Origin: JBCBXA01 sp039816825
GTDB lineage: Bacteria; Pseudomonadota; Alphaproteobacteria; Rhizobiales; Rhizobiaceae
Assembly (NCBI GenBank): GCA_039816825.1
Contig: JBCBXA010000002.1
Location: forward strand, 1 to 64,000
DNA length: 64,000 nt
Direction: 5' to 3'
This document shows, in pieces, positions 17,830-27,281 of the stretch; position 1 is the first letter of the stretch, and every line of letters begins with the position of its first letter. The translations under genes and the position numbers were made by a program. The notes under the pieces are model-generated. The model worked only from the letters and a program-made list of their open reading frames with translations, was not told where the DNA came from and searched no databases.

Positions 17830-19755
17830 GTGATGGAAGACGCCAATCCCAATTCTGCGGCAGACGGGCACGCAACCGAATACCGCGTGTTGGCGAGAAA
17901 GTACCGACCCAAGGATTTTTCAGATCTTATCGGGCAGGACGCCATGGTGCGCACCCTGTCGAACGCCTTTGAGACGGGCCGCATTGCGCAGGCCTATATG
18001 CTCACCGGCGTCAGGGGGGTGGGCAAAACGACCACCGCACGCATTCTGGTGCGCGCACTCAATTTCGAGACCGACGCCATTCAGGAACCCACCATCGAGT
18101 TGACCGATGAAGGCGTGCATTGCCGCGCCATCATGGAGGGGCGCCATCAGGATGTGATCGAGATGGATGCCGCCTCCAACACGGGGATTGACGACATCCG
18201 GGCGATCATCGAGTCGGCACAATATTTCCCGGTCTCGGCGCGCTACAAAGTGTTTGTAATCGACGAAGTGCACATGCTGTCCAAAGCCGCCTTCAATGGC
18301 CTGCTGAAGACACTGGAAGAGCCGCCAGCTCATGTGAAGTTCATCTTCGCGACCACTGAAATCCGTAAGGTGCCGGTGACCGTGCTCTCGCGCTGCCAGC
18401 GTTTCGATCTCCGGCGCATCGACAGCGATCTACTCGCGTCTCACCTGAAGAAAGTGGCCGGACTCGAACAGTTTGAAATTGAAGATGAGGCGGCGGCACT
18501 CATCGCACGGGCTGGCGAGGGCTCCGTTCGGGATGCGCTTTCCATCCTTGATCAGGCCATCGCCCACGCGGACAAAAAGGTTGAGGCCGACGCTGTGCAG
18601 CAAATGCTGGGCCTCGCCGACCGTGGCCGCGTCATCGTTCTCTTTGAACAGGTGCTGTCAGGCGACGTTGCAGCAGCGATGGCCGAGTTGCGCGCGCAGT
18701 ATGATGTCGGCGCAGACCCGGCCATCGTGTTGGCGGATCTTGCTGCTTTCACCCATTTCGTAACCCGCCTGAAGTTCGTGGCAGAAGCCGCTCAGGACGC
18801 CAGCGTCACCGAGGCGGAGCGCACGCGCGGAACAGACTTTGCCAAGCGTCTATCCGTCCGGGTTCTGGGCCGCGCGTGGCAGACCCTGCTCAAGGGTGGA
18901 CGCGAAGTCGCCATGGCGCGCGACCCTCTGGCTGCCGCCGAAATGGTGCTTGTGCGTCTGGCTCACGCCAGCGACCTGCCCGCCCCCGAAGACGCGATTG
19001 AAAAGTTGAAGCATCTGGCCAAGCAGCCCGGTGCGGCGTCGGAGCAAGCGAGTCCTCCTCCAGGGCCATCCGTTCCCACCAACACCACAGCCAGTGCCCC
19101 ACCGCCGACCGTCGAGCCATCTCCACCGCTGCCGGCGGATGGATCAATGTTGACGGGGCCGGTGGCCCATGCCGTTGAGCCGGCCTTGGCTACTGCCGAG
19201 AATGCAGCATCAGAGCCTGAAGTGGCCGAGCCAGCCGCCGTGCTTGCGGTTTCAAATGTTACGGATGTAAGCCTTGGCTCGAGCGCCGAGCAGCCAGACC
19301 TGTCGCGATATGCAACCCTCGACGCCCTGGTGAAGCTGGCCGATCAGCATCGTGATCTGCGCATCAAGAATGCTTTGCGCAATGACATTCGCATCGTGGA
19401 TCTGTCACCGCCAAACCTAACATTCTCACTGGTGGACGGAGCGGACCAGCGCATCGTCCAACAGTTGATGGAGCGGCTCCAGAAATGGACTGGGGCGCGG
19501 TGGATCATTGCCCTGTCGGCTGAGGAAGGCGCGCCTACTCTGGCTGAAAGCGATGCGCGCTCCAAGACCGAACGCATGGCCGATGCCGAGGCCAACCCGG
19601 CGGTCCACGCCATCATGAATGCATTCCCGGGGGCCCAGGTGGTCGACGTTCGCCTGCGCGAGACCGCAGCTGATGATGGCCCCATGGAAGATTTTCCCCT
19701 CGACCCTGAAGAACAGGACGACACACCCTATCTGATTGATAGAGCCGAAGACTGA
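17830..19755 (+). CDS. dnaX: DNA polymerase III subunit gamma/tau
   Basis: This 641-residue clamp-loader subunit has Walker A GVRGVGKTTTA near residue 61, DEVHML Walker B, the sensor/arginine-finger region LSRCQRFDLRR, and the family's DAASNTGIDDIR motif. Domain III runs to about 370. A Pro/Ala-rich linker follows and then a tau-like C-terminal domain with VRLRETAAD. Of the usual four zinc cysteines only one is evident (HCRAIMEG). The start is GTG at 17830, with the adjacent ATG at 17833 as an alternative. It is followed by ybaB, the classical partner, after 21 bases. Confidence 0.96.
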   Translation: MMEDANPNSAADGHATEYRVLARKYRPKDFSDLIGQDAMVRTLSNAFETGRIAQAYMLTGVRGVGKTTTARILVRALNFETDAIQEPTIELTDEGVHCRAIMEGRHQDVIEMDAASNTGIDDIRAIIESAQYFPVSARYKVFVIDEVHMLSKAAFNGLLKTLEEPPAHVKFIFATTEIRKVPVTVLSRCQRFDLRRIDSDLLASHLKKVAGLEQFEIEDEAAALIARAGEGSVRDALSILDQAIAHADKKVEADAVQQMLGLADRGRVIVLFEQVLSGDVAAAMAELRAQYDVGADPAIVLADLAAFTHFVTRLKFVAEAAQDASVTEAERTRGTDFAKRLSVRVLGRAWQTLLKGGREVAMARDPLAAAEMVLVRLAHASDLPAPEDAIEKLKHLAKQPGAASEQASPPPGPSVPTNTTASAPPPTVEPSPPLPADGSMLTGPVAHAVEPALATAENAASEPEVAEPAAVLAVSNVTDVSLGSSAEQPDLSRYATLDALVKLADQHRDLRIKNALRNDIRIVDLSPPNLTFSLVDGADQRIVQQLMERLQKWTGARWIIALSAEEGAPTLAESDARSKTERMADAEANPAVHAIMNAFPGAQVVDVRLRETAADDGPMEDFPLDPEEQDDTPYLIDRAED

Positions 19756-19776
19756 CAAAAGAGCACTGGAAGAACG

Positions 19777-20100
19777 ATGAAAGATCTCATGGGCATCATG
19801 GGGAAGGTCAAGGACATGCAGGCGAAGATGGAAGCCATGCAGGAGGAAATGGCCGAGGCGACGGTTGAAGGAACGTCGGGCGGGGGTCTGGTCGTCGTGA
19901 CCCTGACCGGCAAAGGCGACATGCGCGGCCTGAAGATAGATCCATCCCTGATTGTGCCTGAGGACGCCGAGATCCTGGAAGATCTGATCGTTGCTGCTCA
20001 CACCGATGCCAAAGGCAAGGCCGCTGAAATGATGGCTGAGAAAACGGCGGAGATCACGGCTGGCCTGCCACTGCCGCCGGGCATGAAGCTGCCGTTCTAG
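19777..20100 (+). CDS. ybaB: YbaB/EbfC-family nucleoid-associated protein
   Basis: This 107-residue protein has the standard YbaB layout. An N-terminal helix rich in Met, Lys and Glu comes first, followed by a central Gly-rich sheet ([24 protein letters not shown]), and a C-terminal helix ending LPPGMKLPF. The family forms dimers that bind DNA. The position between dnaX and recR (here with an aldo/keto reductase inserted before recR) is typical. A GGAAG Shine-Dalgarno precedes the ATG. Confidence 0.95.
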   Translation: MKDLMGIMGKVKDMQAKMEAMQEEMAEATVEGTSGGGLVVVTLTGKGDMRGLKIDPSLIVPEDAEILEDLIVAAHTDAKGKAAEMMAEKTAEITAGLPLPPGMKLPF

Positions 20101-20126
20101 ACATCTCAGCAAACGGATCAATCGAC

Positions 20127-21176
20127 ATGACCATGCCAACCCGACAGCTTGGCCGCAGTGGCCTGCAGGTTACGCAATTGTGCCTGGGCACTATGACCTG
20201 GGGCAGCCAGAACACACAGGAAGAAGCGTTTGAGCAGATGGACTACGCCCTTGAACGTGGCGTGACCTTCTGGGACACGGCGGAGGCCTATCCGGTCAAT
20301 CCCATGAACGCGGAGACGCAGGGCGCAACCGAAACCATCATTGGAAACTGGTTTGCCAGCCGGATGAGGCGCTGCGAGATCACTCTGGCAACCAAGGTCA
20401 GCGGCAATGGTCTGCAATGGGTACGAGACGGAAACGGTTTCGCCAGTGATGGGATCAGCGAGGCCATCGAAGGAAGTCTGAAGCGCCTGCAGACCGAGTA
20501 TGTGGATTTGTACCAGATGCACTGGCCACAGAGAGGCAGCTACCACTTCAGGCAGTACTGGTCCTACGATCCGAGCCATGTCGAAACCCAGCAGACCATC
20601 GACCTGATGGGTGAAAATCTGCGAACGCTGGGTCGGCTTGTGAAGGAAGGCAAGGTGCGCCAGATCGGCCTATCGAACGACAGCGTTTGGGGCACAATGA
20701 AGTGGCTGCAAATGGCGGAAGCTGAAGGCCTGCCGCGCATGGTGTCCACTCAGAACGAATATTCCCTGCTCTACCGCCAGCACGACACGGATTGGGCCGA
20801 GCTCAGCCACCATGAAGGCGTGGGGCTTCTTTCCTTCTCGCCGCTGGGAGCAGGTCTACTCACGGGGAAATATCTTAACGGCGCCATTCCCAAAGGCTCG
20901 CGCCTCGATATCAACAAAACGCTCGGTGGACGACACGTGCCAAGCGCCCATGAAGCCGTGGCGGCCTACAAAAAGGTGGCCGACAAGCATGGGCTGGACC
21001 TCACCCAAATGTCGCTGGCATGGTGTTTGACGCGCCCGTTCATGACGTCAGCCATTTTTGGCGCAACGACGATGGATCAGCTCAAGACCGCGATTGATGC
21101 CGCCGATGTCAAACTCTCGGACGAGGTCATGGACGATATCGCGGCGACATGGCGCGACCATCCCTGGCCGATGTAA
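20127..21176 (+). CDS. Aldo/keto reductase (Tas-like)
   Basis: This 349-residue TIM-barrel oxidoreductase has the catalytic Asp in FWDTAEAYP, and Tyr within AEAYP serves as the acid. The Lys in LATKVSG and the His in YQMHWPQRG complete the tetrad. The C-terminal NADPH site includes SAIFGATTMDQL. Length and the AEAYPVNPMNAET segment resemble E. coli Tas. The physiological substrate is unknown. It is inserted between ybaB and recR on the same strand. A Met at 20133 is an alternative start. Confidence 0.93.
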   Translation: MTMPTRQLGRSGLQVTQLCLGTMTWGSQNTQEEAFEQMDYALERGVTFWDTAEAYPVNPMNAETQGATETIIGNWFASRMRRCEITLATKVSGNGLQWVRDGNGFASDGISEAIEGSLKRLQTEYVDLYQMHWPQRGSYHFRQYWSYDPSHVETQQTIDLMGENLRTLGRLVKEGKVRQIGLSNDSVWGTMKWLQMAEAEGLPRMVSTQNEYSLLYRQHDTDWAELSHHEGVGLLSFSPLGAGLLTGKYLNGAIPKGSRLDINKTLGGRHVPSAHEAVAAYKKVADKHGLDLTQMSLAWCLTRPFMTSAIFGATTMDQLKTAIDAADVKLSDEVMDDIAATWRDHPWPM

Positions 21177-21191
21177 ATCGGGCGAGCGCGC

Positions 21192-21797
21192 ATGGCAAAG
21201 CAGGCAACCGGACCAGAGATTGAGCGACTGATTCAGCTGATGGCGCGTCTGCCGGGCTTTGGCCCGCGCTCGGCCCGCCGGGCGGCTCTGCATCTGATCA
21301 AGCGCAAGGACGATCTTCTGGTCCCGCTGGCAGGTGCCTTGAACAAAGCCGCTGATGCCGTTGTCGTTTGCTCTGTCTGCGGCAATGTCGACACAAGCGA
21401 TCCCTGCACGATCTGCTCCGATCCTCGCCGCGAACGGAGCACCATTATTGTGGTGGAGGACGTGGCCGATCTATGGGCATTGGAGCGGGCCAACGCTTCC
21501 AATGCACTCTACCATGTGCTGGGTGGAACACTCTCGCCCCTCGATGGAGTGGGTCCCGACGACTTGTCGATCAACGCCCTCGTCGACCGCGCTGCGTCAG
21601 ACGAGGTCAAGGAGATCATTCTGGCGGTGAACGCCACGGTGGATGGACAAACCACCGCTCACTACATCACCGACCGGCTTGCGGGTCTCGACGTTCAGAT
21701 TACGCGCCTGGCACACGGTGTGCCGGTGGGCGGAGAGCTGGATTATCTTGATGAAGGCACGCTCAGCGCAGCCCTCAGGTCGCGCACGAAGTTCTAG
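21192..21797 (+). CDS. recR: Recombination protein RecR
   Basis: This 201-residue protein starts with the helix-hairpin-helix region ([16 protein letters not shown]). The four-Cys zinc motif [16 protein letters not shown] is at about residues 58-73. A Toprim domain follows with [14 protein letters not shown] and a [14 protein letters not shown] segment. RecR acts with RecF and RecO to load RecA at gaps. It starts 15 bases after the aldo/keto reductase. Its TAG lies in a CTAG that also forms the stop of converging rmuC. Confidence 0.96.
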   Translation: MAKQATGPEIERLIQLMARLPGFGPRSARRAALHLIKRKDDLLVPLAGALNKAADAVVVCSVCGNVDTSDPCTICSDPRRERSTIIVVEDVADLWALERANASNALYHVLGGTLSPLDGVGPDDLSINALVDRAASDEVKEIILAVNATVDGQTTAHYITDRLAGLDVQITRLAHGVPVGGELDYLDEGTLSAALRSRTKF

Positions 21798-23017
21798 CTG
21801 CCGGACAGCAAGTCACGAGGCGGCGTTCCCTCAACCTGGTGCGCATCGGGTTCCATGTCCCATTCACCAATGCGCTCGCCTCGCCGGGTGAGTTTGCCGG
21901 TGGATGTCTGGATCAGTTCCACATCTTTCTGAGCCTGCCGAAAATGCGTGGCCAGCTTATCGACGCGCTCATCCACCCGGCGGACATCATCCATGAGCAG
22001 CCCCACCTCCCGCTGGATAAGGTGTGCCTGCTCGCGCATGCGGGCGTCTTTGAGAACCGACTGGACCACCTGCACCGAGAGCATGAGCAAGGACGGTGAA
22101 ACGATCACAACCCGGGCGCGATGCGCTTTCTGAACGATGGTTTCAAAGCGCTCGTGAATATCGGCAAAGATGCTTTCGGACGGCACAAAGAGGAAGGCCG
22201 TATCCTGCGTTTCACCCGCAATCAGATATTTCTCGGCAATGGCCTTGATGTGCACGTCCATGTCAGCCGTGAAGCGTTTCATGGCAGGTTGCGGGTCTTC
22301 ATCAGCAGCCTCGGCCTCGCGCATGGCGTTCCACCCCTCAAGCGGAAACTTGGCGTCTATCGCCAGCGGCGGCGTGTCGTTGGGCATGAAGATCAGGCAG
22401 TCCGGCTTCCTGCCGTTGGAAAGCGTGGACTGAAAGGCATAAGCCCCCTGGGGTAAGCCATCGGCAATGATGGTTTCCATGCGGGTCTGACCAAAGGCGC
22501 CTCTTGTCTGCTTGTTCGACAGAATGGACTGCAAACCCGACACCTGATCGGACAAAGCCGTGATGTTAGACTGGGCCTTGTCGATGACGGCCAGGCGCTC
22601 CTGCAAACCGGCGAGGCTTTCGGCGGTGGTCTTGCTGTTCTCCGCCATGGTCTGGCCCATGCGTTGGCTCATGCCATCGAGACGCTCCGACACGGACCGG
22701 GCCATATCGGATTGGCGGGTCTCCACCATGTTGGCAAAGGCCTGCATTTGCCCCGCGATCTGACTTTGGGCTGCCTGCAGCTCAGTCATGCGTGCCTGCA
22801 TCTCGCTTGCCTGCTGCTCCGCCAAACGCTGCGCCTCATGCGCCAGCGCGATCTGATGGGCTGCGCGTCGGCGCGCCAAAAACCACAACAAAATTGCCAA
22901 CAGCAGGATGAAAACAATGCCAGAGCCAAGAGCCTGACCGTAAGTGATCCACCGGTCGCCAATGGCGAACCAGGGCTCACGGAGCACTGCGGAAAGCTGA
23001 AACGAACTATTCTCCAT
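21794..23017 (-). CDS. rmuC: DNA recombination protein RmuC
   Basis: This 407-residue protein has an N-terminal membrane helix (about residues 30-46). A long coiled coil rich in Ala, Gln, Glu and Met spans about 50-160. The RmuC nuclease-like domain includes [26 protein letters not shown] (acidic active-site Asp and Lys) and [17 protein letters not shown]. RmuC limits inversions at short repeats. It is divergent from def and shares a four-base stop overlap with recR. Confidence 0.95.
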   Translation of the reverse strand: MENSSFQLSAVLREPWFAIGDRWITYGQALGSGIVFILLLAILLWFLARRRAAHQIALAHEAQRLAEQQASEMQARMTELQAAQSQIAGQMQAFANMVETRQSDMARSVSERLDGMSQRMGQTMAENSKTTAESLAGLQERLAVIDKAQSNITALSDQVSGLQSILSNKQTRGAFGQTRMETIIADGLPQGAYAFQSTLSNGRKPDCLIFMPNDTPPLAIDAKFPLEGWNAMREAEAADEDPQPAMKRFTADMDVHIKAIAEKYLIAGETQDTAFLFVPSESIFADIHERFETIVQKAHRARVVIVSPSLLMLSVQVVQSVLKDARMREQAHLIQREVGLLMDDVRRVDERVDKLATHFRQAQKDVELIQTSTGKLTRRGERIGEWDMEPDAHQVEGTPPRDLLSGS

Positions 23018-23160
23018 GCATCAGGCGTACCCGACTCTTGAAAGGCACTCAAGAACAAACGACGAACGGTCATGGCGAACCACAGGTGGCACGCCGGTTG
23101 ACCCGCCAGATGGCGATGCCTAGTTTCCGGCTCGCCTCTTCCGTCAAAACTGGTCTCCCC

Positions 23161-23721
23161 ATGTCTCTGCGCCCGCTCGTTATTTTGCCTGATCCTGTGC
23201 TCCGCACGGTGTCCAAGCCGATCGGACAGGTGGACGATGAGGTGCGCGCTTTTGCTCAGGATATGCTCGATACCATGTATGACGCGCCGGGCATCGGACT
23301 GGCGGCAATCCAGGTGGCTGAGCCTATTCGAATGCTGGTTATGGATGTGGCTGAACGCGCCCAGTCCGAGGAGGGCGAAGAGCTTCCGAAGGAGCCTGTG
23401 CGCGAACCCATGGTTCTGATCAATCCGGAAATCACCTGGCTCTCCGACGAACGCAGCGTCTATGAGGAAGGCTGCCTGTCCATCCCTGACTACTATGCCG
23501 AAGTCGAAAGGCCCGCAGAGGCAAAGGTCGACTATGTTGATCTGGACGGCAAACAGCAGCAACTCCATGCCACCGGCTTGCTGTCGACCTGTCTGCAGCA
23601 TGAGATGGACCATCTCGATGGCAAGCTGTTCATCGATTATCTGTCCAAGCTCAAGCGCGACATGGTTGTGCGGAAGTTCACGAAACTGTCGAAACAGAAA
23701 CCAGCAGCGATGGTTGGCTAG
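23161..23721 (+). CDS. def: Peptide deformylase
   Basis: This 186-residue metallo-deformylase has all three motifs: GIGLAAIQ near residue 44, EGCLSIP near 102 and HEMDHLDG near 147. The Cys and the two His bind the metal, and the Glu is catalytic. It removes the formyl group from nascent proteins. The frame is open back to 23038, but the Met at 23161 ([12 protein letters not shown]) is the family start. The fmt gene follows after two bases, a functional pair. Confidence 0.97.
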   Translation: MSLRPLVILPDPVLRTVSKPIGQVDDEVRAFAQDMLDTMYDAPGIGLAAIQVAEPIRMLVMDVAERAQSEEGEELPKEPVREPMVLINPEITWLSDERSVYEEGCLSIPDYYAEVERPAEAKVDYVDLDGKQQQLHATGLLSTCLQHEMDHLDGKLFIDYLSKLKRDMVVRKFTKLSKQKPAAMVG

Positions 23722-23723
23722 CG

Positions 23724-24665
23724 GTGGGCCTTCGACTGGTCTTTATGGGAACACCGGATTTCTCCGTTCCCACCCTTCGGGCCTTGCACAAAGCCGGACA
23801 CGAGATTGCGGCGGTCTATACCCAACCGCCAAGGGCCGGTGGGCGTCGCGGCCTGGAACCCGTGCCCTCGCCCGTGCACCGGGCTGCGGAAGAAATGGGC
23901 CTGCCCGTTCGGACCCCACTCAACTTTAGAGATGAGGCTGTCCGCCAGGCCTTCCGCGACCATGAGGCTGACGTGGCGATTGTCGTCGCCTATGGTTTGC
24001 TGTTGCCACAAGACGTGCTGGATGCGCCCCGCTTCGGCTGCCTGAACGGGCACGGCTCAAAACTACCTCGCTGGCGTGGGGCCGCCCCGATCCAGAGGGC
24101 CATCATGGCAGGCGACCAAGCTACCGCCATCGAGATCATGAAAATGGAAGCCGGGTTGGATACCGGGCCTGTGGCTTTGTCACACGATATTCCCATCGCA
24201 CCGAACATGACGGCGGGCGAGTTGCACGACACTATGTCGGACGTCTGTGCTGACCTGATGGTGGAAGCCATGGCGCTGCTGGAAGCAGGTGCCCTCCACT
24301 TCACGCCCCAGGCTGAAGACGGCGCCACCTACGCGCGCAAGATTGAAAAGACCGAGACCCGCATCGCCTGGGATCGACCGGCCCAAGAGGTCCATAACCA
24401 CATACGCGGCCTGTCGCCCTTCCCAGGCGGATGGTGCGAGATGGACATTGGCGGAAAGCCGCAGCGGATCAAAGTTCTTCGCTCGGAACTTGCAGAAGGC
24501 AGCGGCAAACCGGGTGCGGTTCTCGATGATCAGTTGGCCGTCGCATGCGGTGACGGCGCGGTGCGCCTGCTGGTCGTTCAACGTGCGGGCAAGAGCGTGG
24601 CAACCGCCGAAGAGTTTCTCAGGGGCACTCTCATCGAGCCCGGCACAGTGCTGCGGAGCGCATAA
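23724..24665 (+). CDS. fmt: Methionyl-tRNA formyltransferase
   Basis: This 313-residue enzyme formylates initiator Met-tRNA. The N-terminal domain starts [15 protein letters not shown]. The catalytic Asn and His are in [19 protein letters not shown] (near residue 110) and the catalytic Asp is in GLDTGPVAL (near 146). The C-terminal OB-fold tRNA domain begins near 205. The loop carries Gly and Lys at positions that are more often Ala and Leu, but the catalytic residues are intact. The start is GTG at 23724. It lies between def and truA on one strand. Confidence 0.97.
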   Translation: MGLRLVFMGTPDFSVPTLRALHKAGHEIAAVYTQPPRAGGRRGLEPVPSPVHRAAEEMGLPVRTPLNFRDEAVRQAFRDHEADVAIVVAYGLLLPQDVLDAPRFGCLNGHGSKLPRWRGAAPIQRAIMAGDQATAIEIMKMEAGLDTGPVALSHDIPIAPNMTAGELHDTMSDVCADLMVEAMALLEAGALHFTPQAEDGATYARKIEKTETRIAWDRPAQEVHNHIRGLSPFPGGWCEMDIGGKPQRIKVLRSELAEGSGKPGAVLDDQLAVACGDGAVRLLVVQRAGKSVATAEEFLRGTLIEPGTVLRSA

Positions 24666-24668
24666 GCT

Positions 24669-25418
24669 ATGCCGCGCTACCGCGTCACGCTCGAATATGA
24701 TGGCACGCCGTATTGCGGCTATCAGCGCCAGAACAATGGGCCATCGGTGCAGGGTGCGCTAGAGGCCGCAGTGCTGCGATGCACCCGGGAGAAGGTCACG
24801 ATTGGGGCTGCAGGCCGGACCGATACAGGTGTCCATGCCCTCGCCCAGGTTGCTCAGATTGATCTCGAGAAAGTGTGGGACGAAGGCAAGCTGTTCCGCG
24901 CGATCAACGCGATGCTCAAACAGGCTGACGAGCCGATTGCCGTGCTCGACCTCGCGCAGGCGCCCGATGATTGGGATGCGCGGTTTTCGGCCACGGCTCG
25001 CCACTATCGCTATCGGATACTCACGCGGGAGGCGGCGCCGACCATCGACGCCAAACGGGTATGGTGGGTGCGCCGAGGACTCGACGCCGAAGCCATGGCC
25101 GACGCAGCCCATGAACTGATCGGACACCACGATTTTACGACTTTTCGCTCGACGGATTGTCAGGCCAAATCTCCCGAAAAAACGCTCGGCACGCTGAATG
25201 TCGAGCGGCGTGACGATGAGATCCACGTCACCGCCTCTGCCCGATCCTTCCTGCACAATCAGGTCCGCAGCCTGGTGGGCACACTCAAGATGGTGGGGGC
25301 AGGTCGCTGGACCCGCGCCGATGTTGCCGCCGCGCTGGCCGCACGGGATCGCAGAGCATGCGGGCCGGTTGCCCCTGCCTGCGGGCTCTACTTCGTCAAA
25401 GTTGACTACCCGGACTGA
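24669..25418 (+). CDS. truA: tRNA pseudouridine(38-40) synthase
   Basis: This 249-residue protein makes pseudouridine in the tRNA anticodon arm. The N-terminal strand is RYRVTLEYDGTPYCGYQRQ. The catalytic Asp lies in AAGRTDTGVHAL (near residue 54). The ARHYRYRIL segment, DFTTFRS and the C-terminal SFLHNQVRSLVGTL motif follow in the usual order. It starts three bases after fmt, completing a def-fmt-truA translation-related operon. It ends 12 bases before the end of converging pheA. Confidence 0.97.
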   Translation: MPRYRVTLEYDGTPYCGYQRQNNGPSVQGALEAAVLRCTREKVTIGAAGRTDTGVHALAQVAQIDLEKVWDEGKLFRAINAMLKQADEPIAVLDLAQAPDDWDARFSATARHYRYRILTREAAPTIDAKRVWWVRRGLDAEAMADAAHELIGHHDFTTFRSTDCQAKSPEKTLGTLNVERRDDEIHVTASARSFLHNQVRSLVGTLKMVGAGRWTRADVAAALAARDRRACGPVAPACGLYFVKVDYPD

Positions 25419-25430
25419 CCCTCCGCCCGT

Positions 25431-26282
25431 CTAGGCGACCGGGTTCTTGGCCCGGAATTCTGACTGCGGGTAGACGCCCAGCATCCGGACGGTGGAAAAG
25501 AAGTTCAGCTCTTCCAGCGCCAGTTTCACGTTTGGGTCCTCAGGGTGACCCTCGATATCGGCGTAAAACTGGGTGGCGGAGAATGCGCCGTCGAGCTGGT
25601 AGGACTCCAGCTTAGTCATGTTCACGCCATTGGTCGCGAAGCCGCCCATTGCCTTGTAGAGCGCCGCCGGGATGTTGCGGACACGGAACACGAAGGTTGT
25701 GACCATACCGTCTGCACGCTCCGGCATGTGCTCTTCATTCGATAACACCACGAAGCGGGTCGTGTTGTGGGCAGCATCCTCCACGTTGCGTTCAAGGATC
25801 TGAAGGCCATAGCGCGCGGCGGCCAGTTCGGGCGCCAGGGCGGCGTTAGACTTATCGCCCTCCTCCGCCACCCAGCGCGCTGCACCGGCGGTGTCACCGG
25901 CGACCCGGCCGGTCCAGCCATTGTTGCGAATGATACCCCTGCACTGGCCAAGCGCATGAATGTGGCTGTGAACCTCGCGAATATCATCGCGCGTCGCATC
26001 CTTCAGCGCCATCAGGTGAAAATGGATGGGCATGAAGTACTCGCCGACAATCGACAGGCTCGAACGCGGCAGAAGGTGATGGATATCGGCTACGCGACCA
26101 GCCAGAGAGTTTTCGATGGGGATCATGGCCAGAGCTGCCGGGCCTTCCTCAACAGCCTTGAAGGCGTCTTCAAAGGTTGGGCAAGGCAGCGGCTGCATGT
26201 CGGGAAACATATCGCGACACGCCATGTCAGAATTGGCGCCATCCTCGCCCTGAAAGGCGATGAGTTTTTGCTGCCCGGCCAT
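25431..26282 (-). CDS. pheA: Prephenate dehydratase
   Basis: This 283-residue monofunctional enzyme converts prephenate to phenylpyruvate for phenylalanine synthesis. The N-terminal catalytic domain has AFQGEDGANSDMA, IPIENSLAGRV and a late TTRFVVLS motif containing the essential Thr-Arg-Phe. A C-terminal ACT domain has GALYKAMGGFATNGVNMTKLESY, written here in parts (GALYKAMG-like helix, then NMTKLES), which binds phenylalanine for feedback control. No chorismate mutase domain is present. The ATG at 26282 has GGGAG upstream; the frame opens at 26312. Confidence 0.96.
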   Translation of the reverse strand: MAGQQKLIAFQGEDGANSDMACRDMFPDMQPLPCPTFEDAFKAVEEGPAALAMIPIENSLAGRVADIHHLLPRSSLSIVGEYFMPIHFHLMALKDATRDDIREVHSHIHALGQCRGIIRNNGWTGRVAGDTAGAARWVAEEGDKSNAALAPELAAARYGLQILERNVEDAAHNTTRFVVLSNEEHMPERADGMVTTFVFRVRNIPAALYKAMGGFATNGVNMTKLESYQLDGAFSATQFYADIEGHPEDPNVKLALEELNFFSTVRMLGVYPQSEFRAKNPVA

Positions 26283-26551
26283 ACACTTGCTCCCAAAATC
26301 CTGGCGGACCATACGGAGCCGAACAGACGGGTCAACGGGAAAGTCAGGTGGCTATGCGAAGGGGGCCAACTTCGCCTAATTGTTGACAATAAGCCCCACC
26401 TTAGCAGGGCTTCCACCGGTTGCGCGGGCATGGGCGTTTCACTAGTGTGCCGCCAAATTCGGCCGGTGCTTCGAACCGATGTAAAGCCCTGACCGCCAGC
26501 AAGAAATGACCTCCAGCCCACAACATCAGGGCTGACTACGGAGCCCCTTCG
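26283..26551. other. Divergent intergenic region between pheA and the cytochrome c gene
   Basis: These 269 bases must hold both promoters. An isolated TTGACA is at 26383-26388, but no acceptable -10 lies at the right distance on the forward strand. No gene is seen here. I recall kdsB between these two genes in some relatives; it is absent here. Confidence 0.5.
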
Positions 26552-27166
26552 ATGGATTCATTCGAACTCAACAAGATTTTCTGTGCGATCTTGGCAACCG
26601 TGTTTGTCACCATGTCTCTTTCGCTGATCTCCGAAGCTCTGTTCCATGTTGACGAGCCAGCCGTACCGGGCTTTGAGATCGCAACTCTTGAACCCGTCGA
26701 GGACGATGGTGAAGAAGATGCGGGACCATTGTTTGATCCCGTGATCCCGCTGATGGCCAGTGCAGACATCGCGGCCGGTGAGAGCCAGTTCAAAAAGTGC
26801 TCCTCCTGCCACAATGTTGAGCCAGGCGGCGCCAATGGCGTGGGACCTGCACTGCACGGCGTGATGGGCCGGGATATCGCCGGCGTTGACGGCTACGGCT
26901 ACTCGCAGGCCCTCATCGCCTATGGTGAAGGCAAGCAATGGACCTGGGAAGAGATGAACGGCTTTCTGTGGAAACCAAAGACCTATGTCTCGGGAACAGC
27001 CATGGGCTTCGCCGGCATTCGCAGCGTTGAAGACCGCGCCAACATCATCGCTTACCTGAACGCCAATTCGGACAATCCGCTGCCGCTTCCCGATCCCGCA
27101 TCAATGGAGATGTCGGAGGACGGCGCTGAGGACAGCGACGGCGAAGACACGGCTGTCACTGAGTAG
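26552..27166 (+). CDS. Membrane-anchored c-type cytochrome
   Basis: This 204-residue protein has an N-terminal hydrophobic segment (about residues 9-30) that anchors it or acts as a signal. A short acidic linker precedes one class I cytochrome c domain. The heme-binding CSSCH is near residue 87 and the distal Met is in GTAMGFAGI near 150. The C-terminal tail is acidic and Ser/Asp/Glu-rich. It resembles CycM/c552-type carriers between the bc1 complex and terminal oxidases, which is inference from the layout. A perfect terminator hairpin follows 26 bases after the stop. Confidence 0.93.
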   Translation: MDSFELNKIFCAILATVFVTMSLSLISEALFHVDEPAVPGFEIATLEPVEDDGEEDAGPLFDPVIPLMASADIAAGESQFKKCSSCHNVEPGGANGVGPALHGVMGRDIAGVDGYGYSQALIAYGEGKQWTWEEMNGFLWKPKTYVSGTAMGFAGIRSVEDRANIIAYLNANSDNPLPLPDPASMEMSEDGAEDSDGEDTAVTE

Positions 27167-27192
27167 CGGCCACTCCAAGCTCGCAATTCGTT

Positions 27193-27221
27193 GAACAGGC
27201 GCGGCAACCCCGCGCCTGTTC
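27193..27221 (+). terminator. Stem-loop terminator after the cytochrome c gene
   Basis: GAACAGGCGCGG (27193-27204) pairs perfectly with CCGCGCCTGTTC (27210-27221) around the loop CAACC. Only GCGTTTG follows, so the T tract is weak. The 12-pair GC-rich stem between two same-strand units is typical of a transcription stop in such genomes. Confidence 0.65.
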
Positions 27222-27281
27222 GCGTTTGTGGACCGCGCTATATTTCTCAGACAAGCTCAAAGACCAATTCGGGAGAACGCC

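Noticed and set aside
18568..18580. A-rich GACAAAAAGG in dnaX as a possible slippery site for making gamma
   Set aside because: The heptamer is C-AAA-AAG and does not meet the X-XXY-YYZ rule, and no nearby stop or stimulatory hairpin was evident. The gene probably yields one product.
26383..26388. A perfect TTGACA between pheA and the cytochrome c gene
   Set aside because: No acceptable -10 hexamer lies 15-19 bases downstream, so I did not call a promoter.
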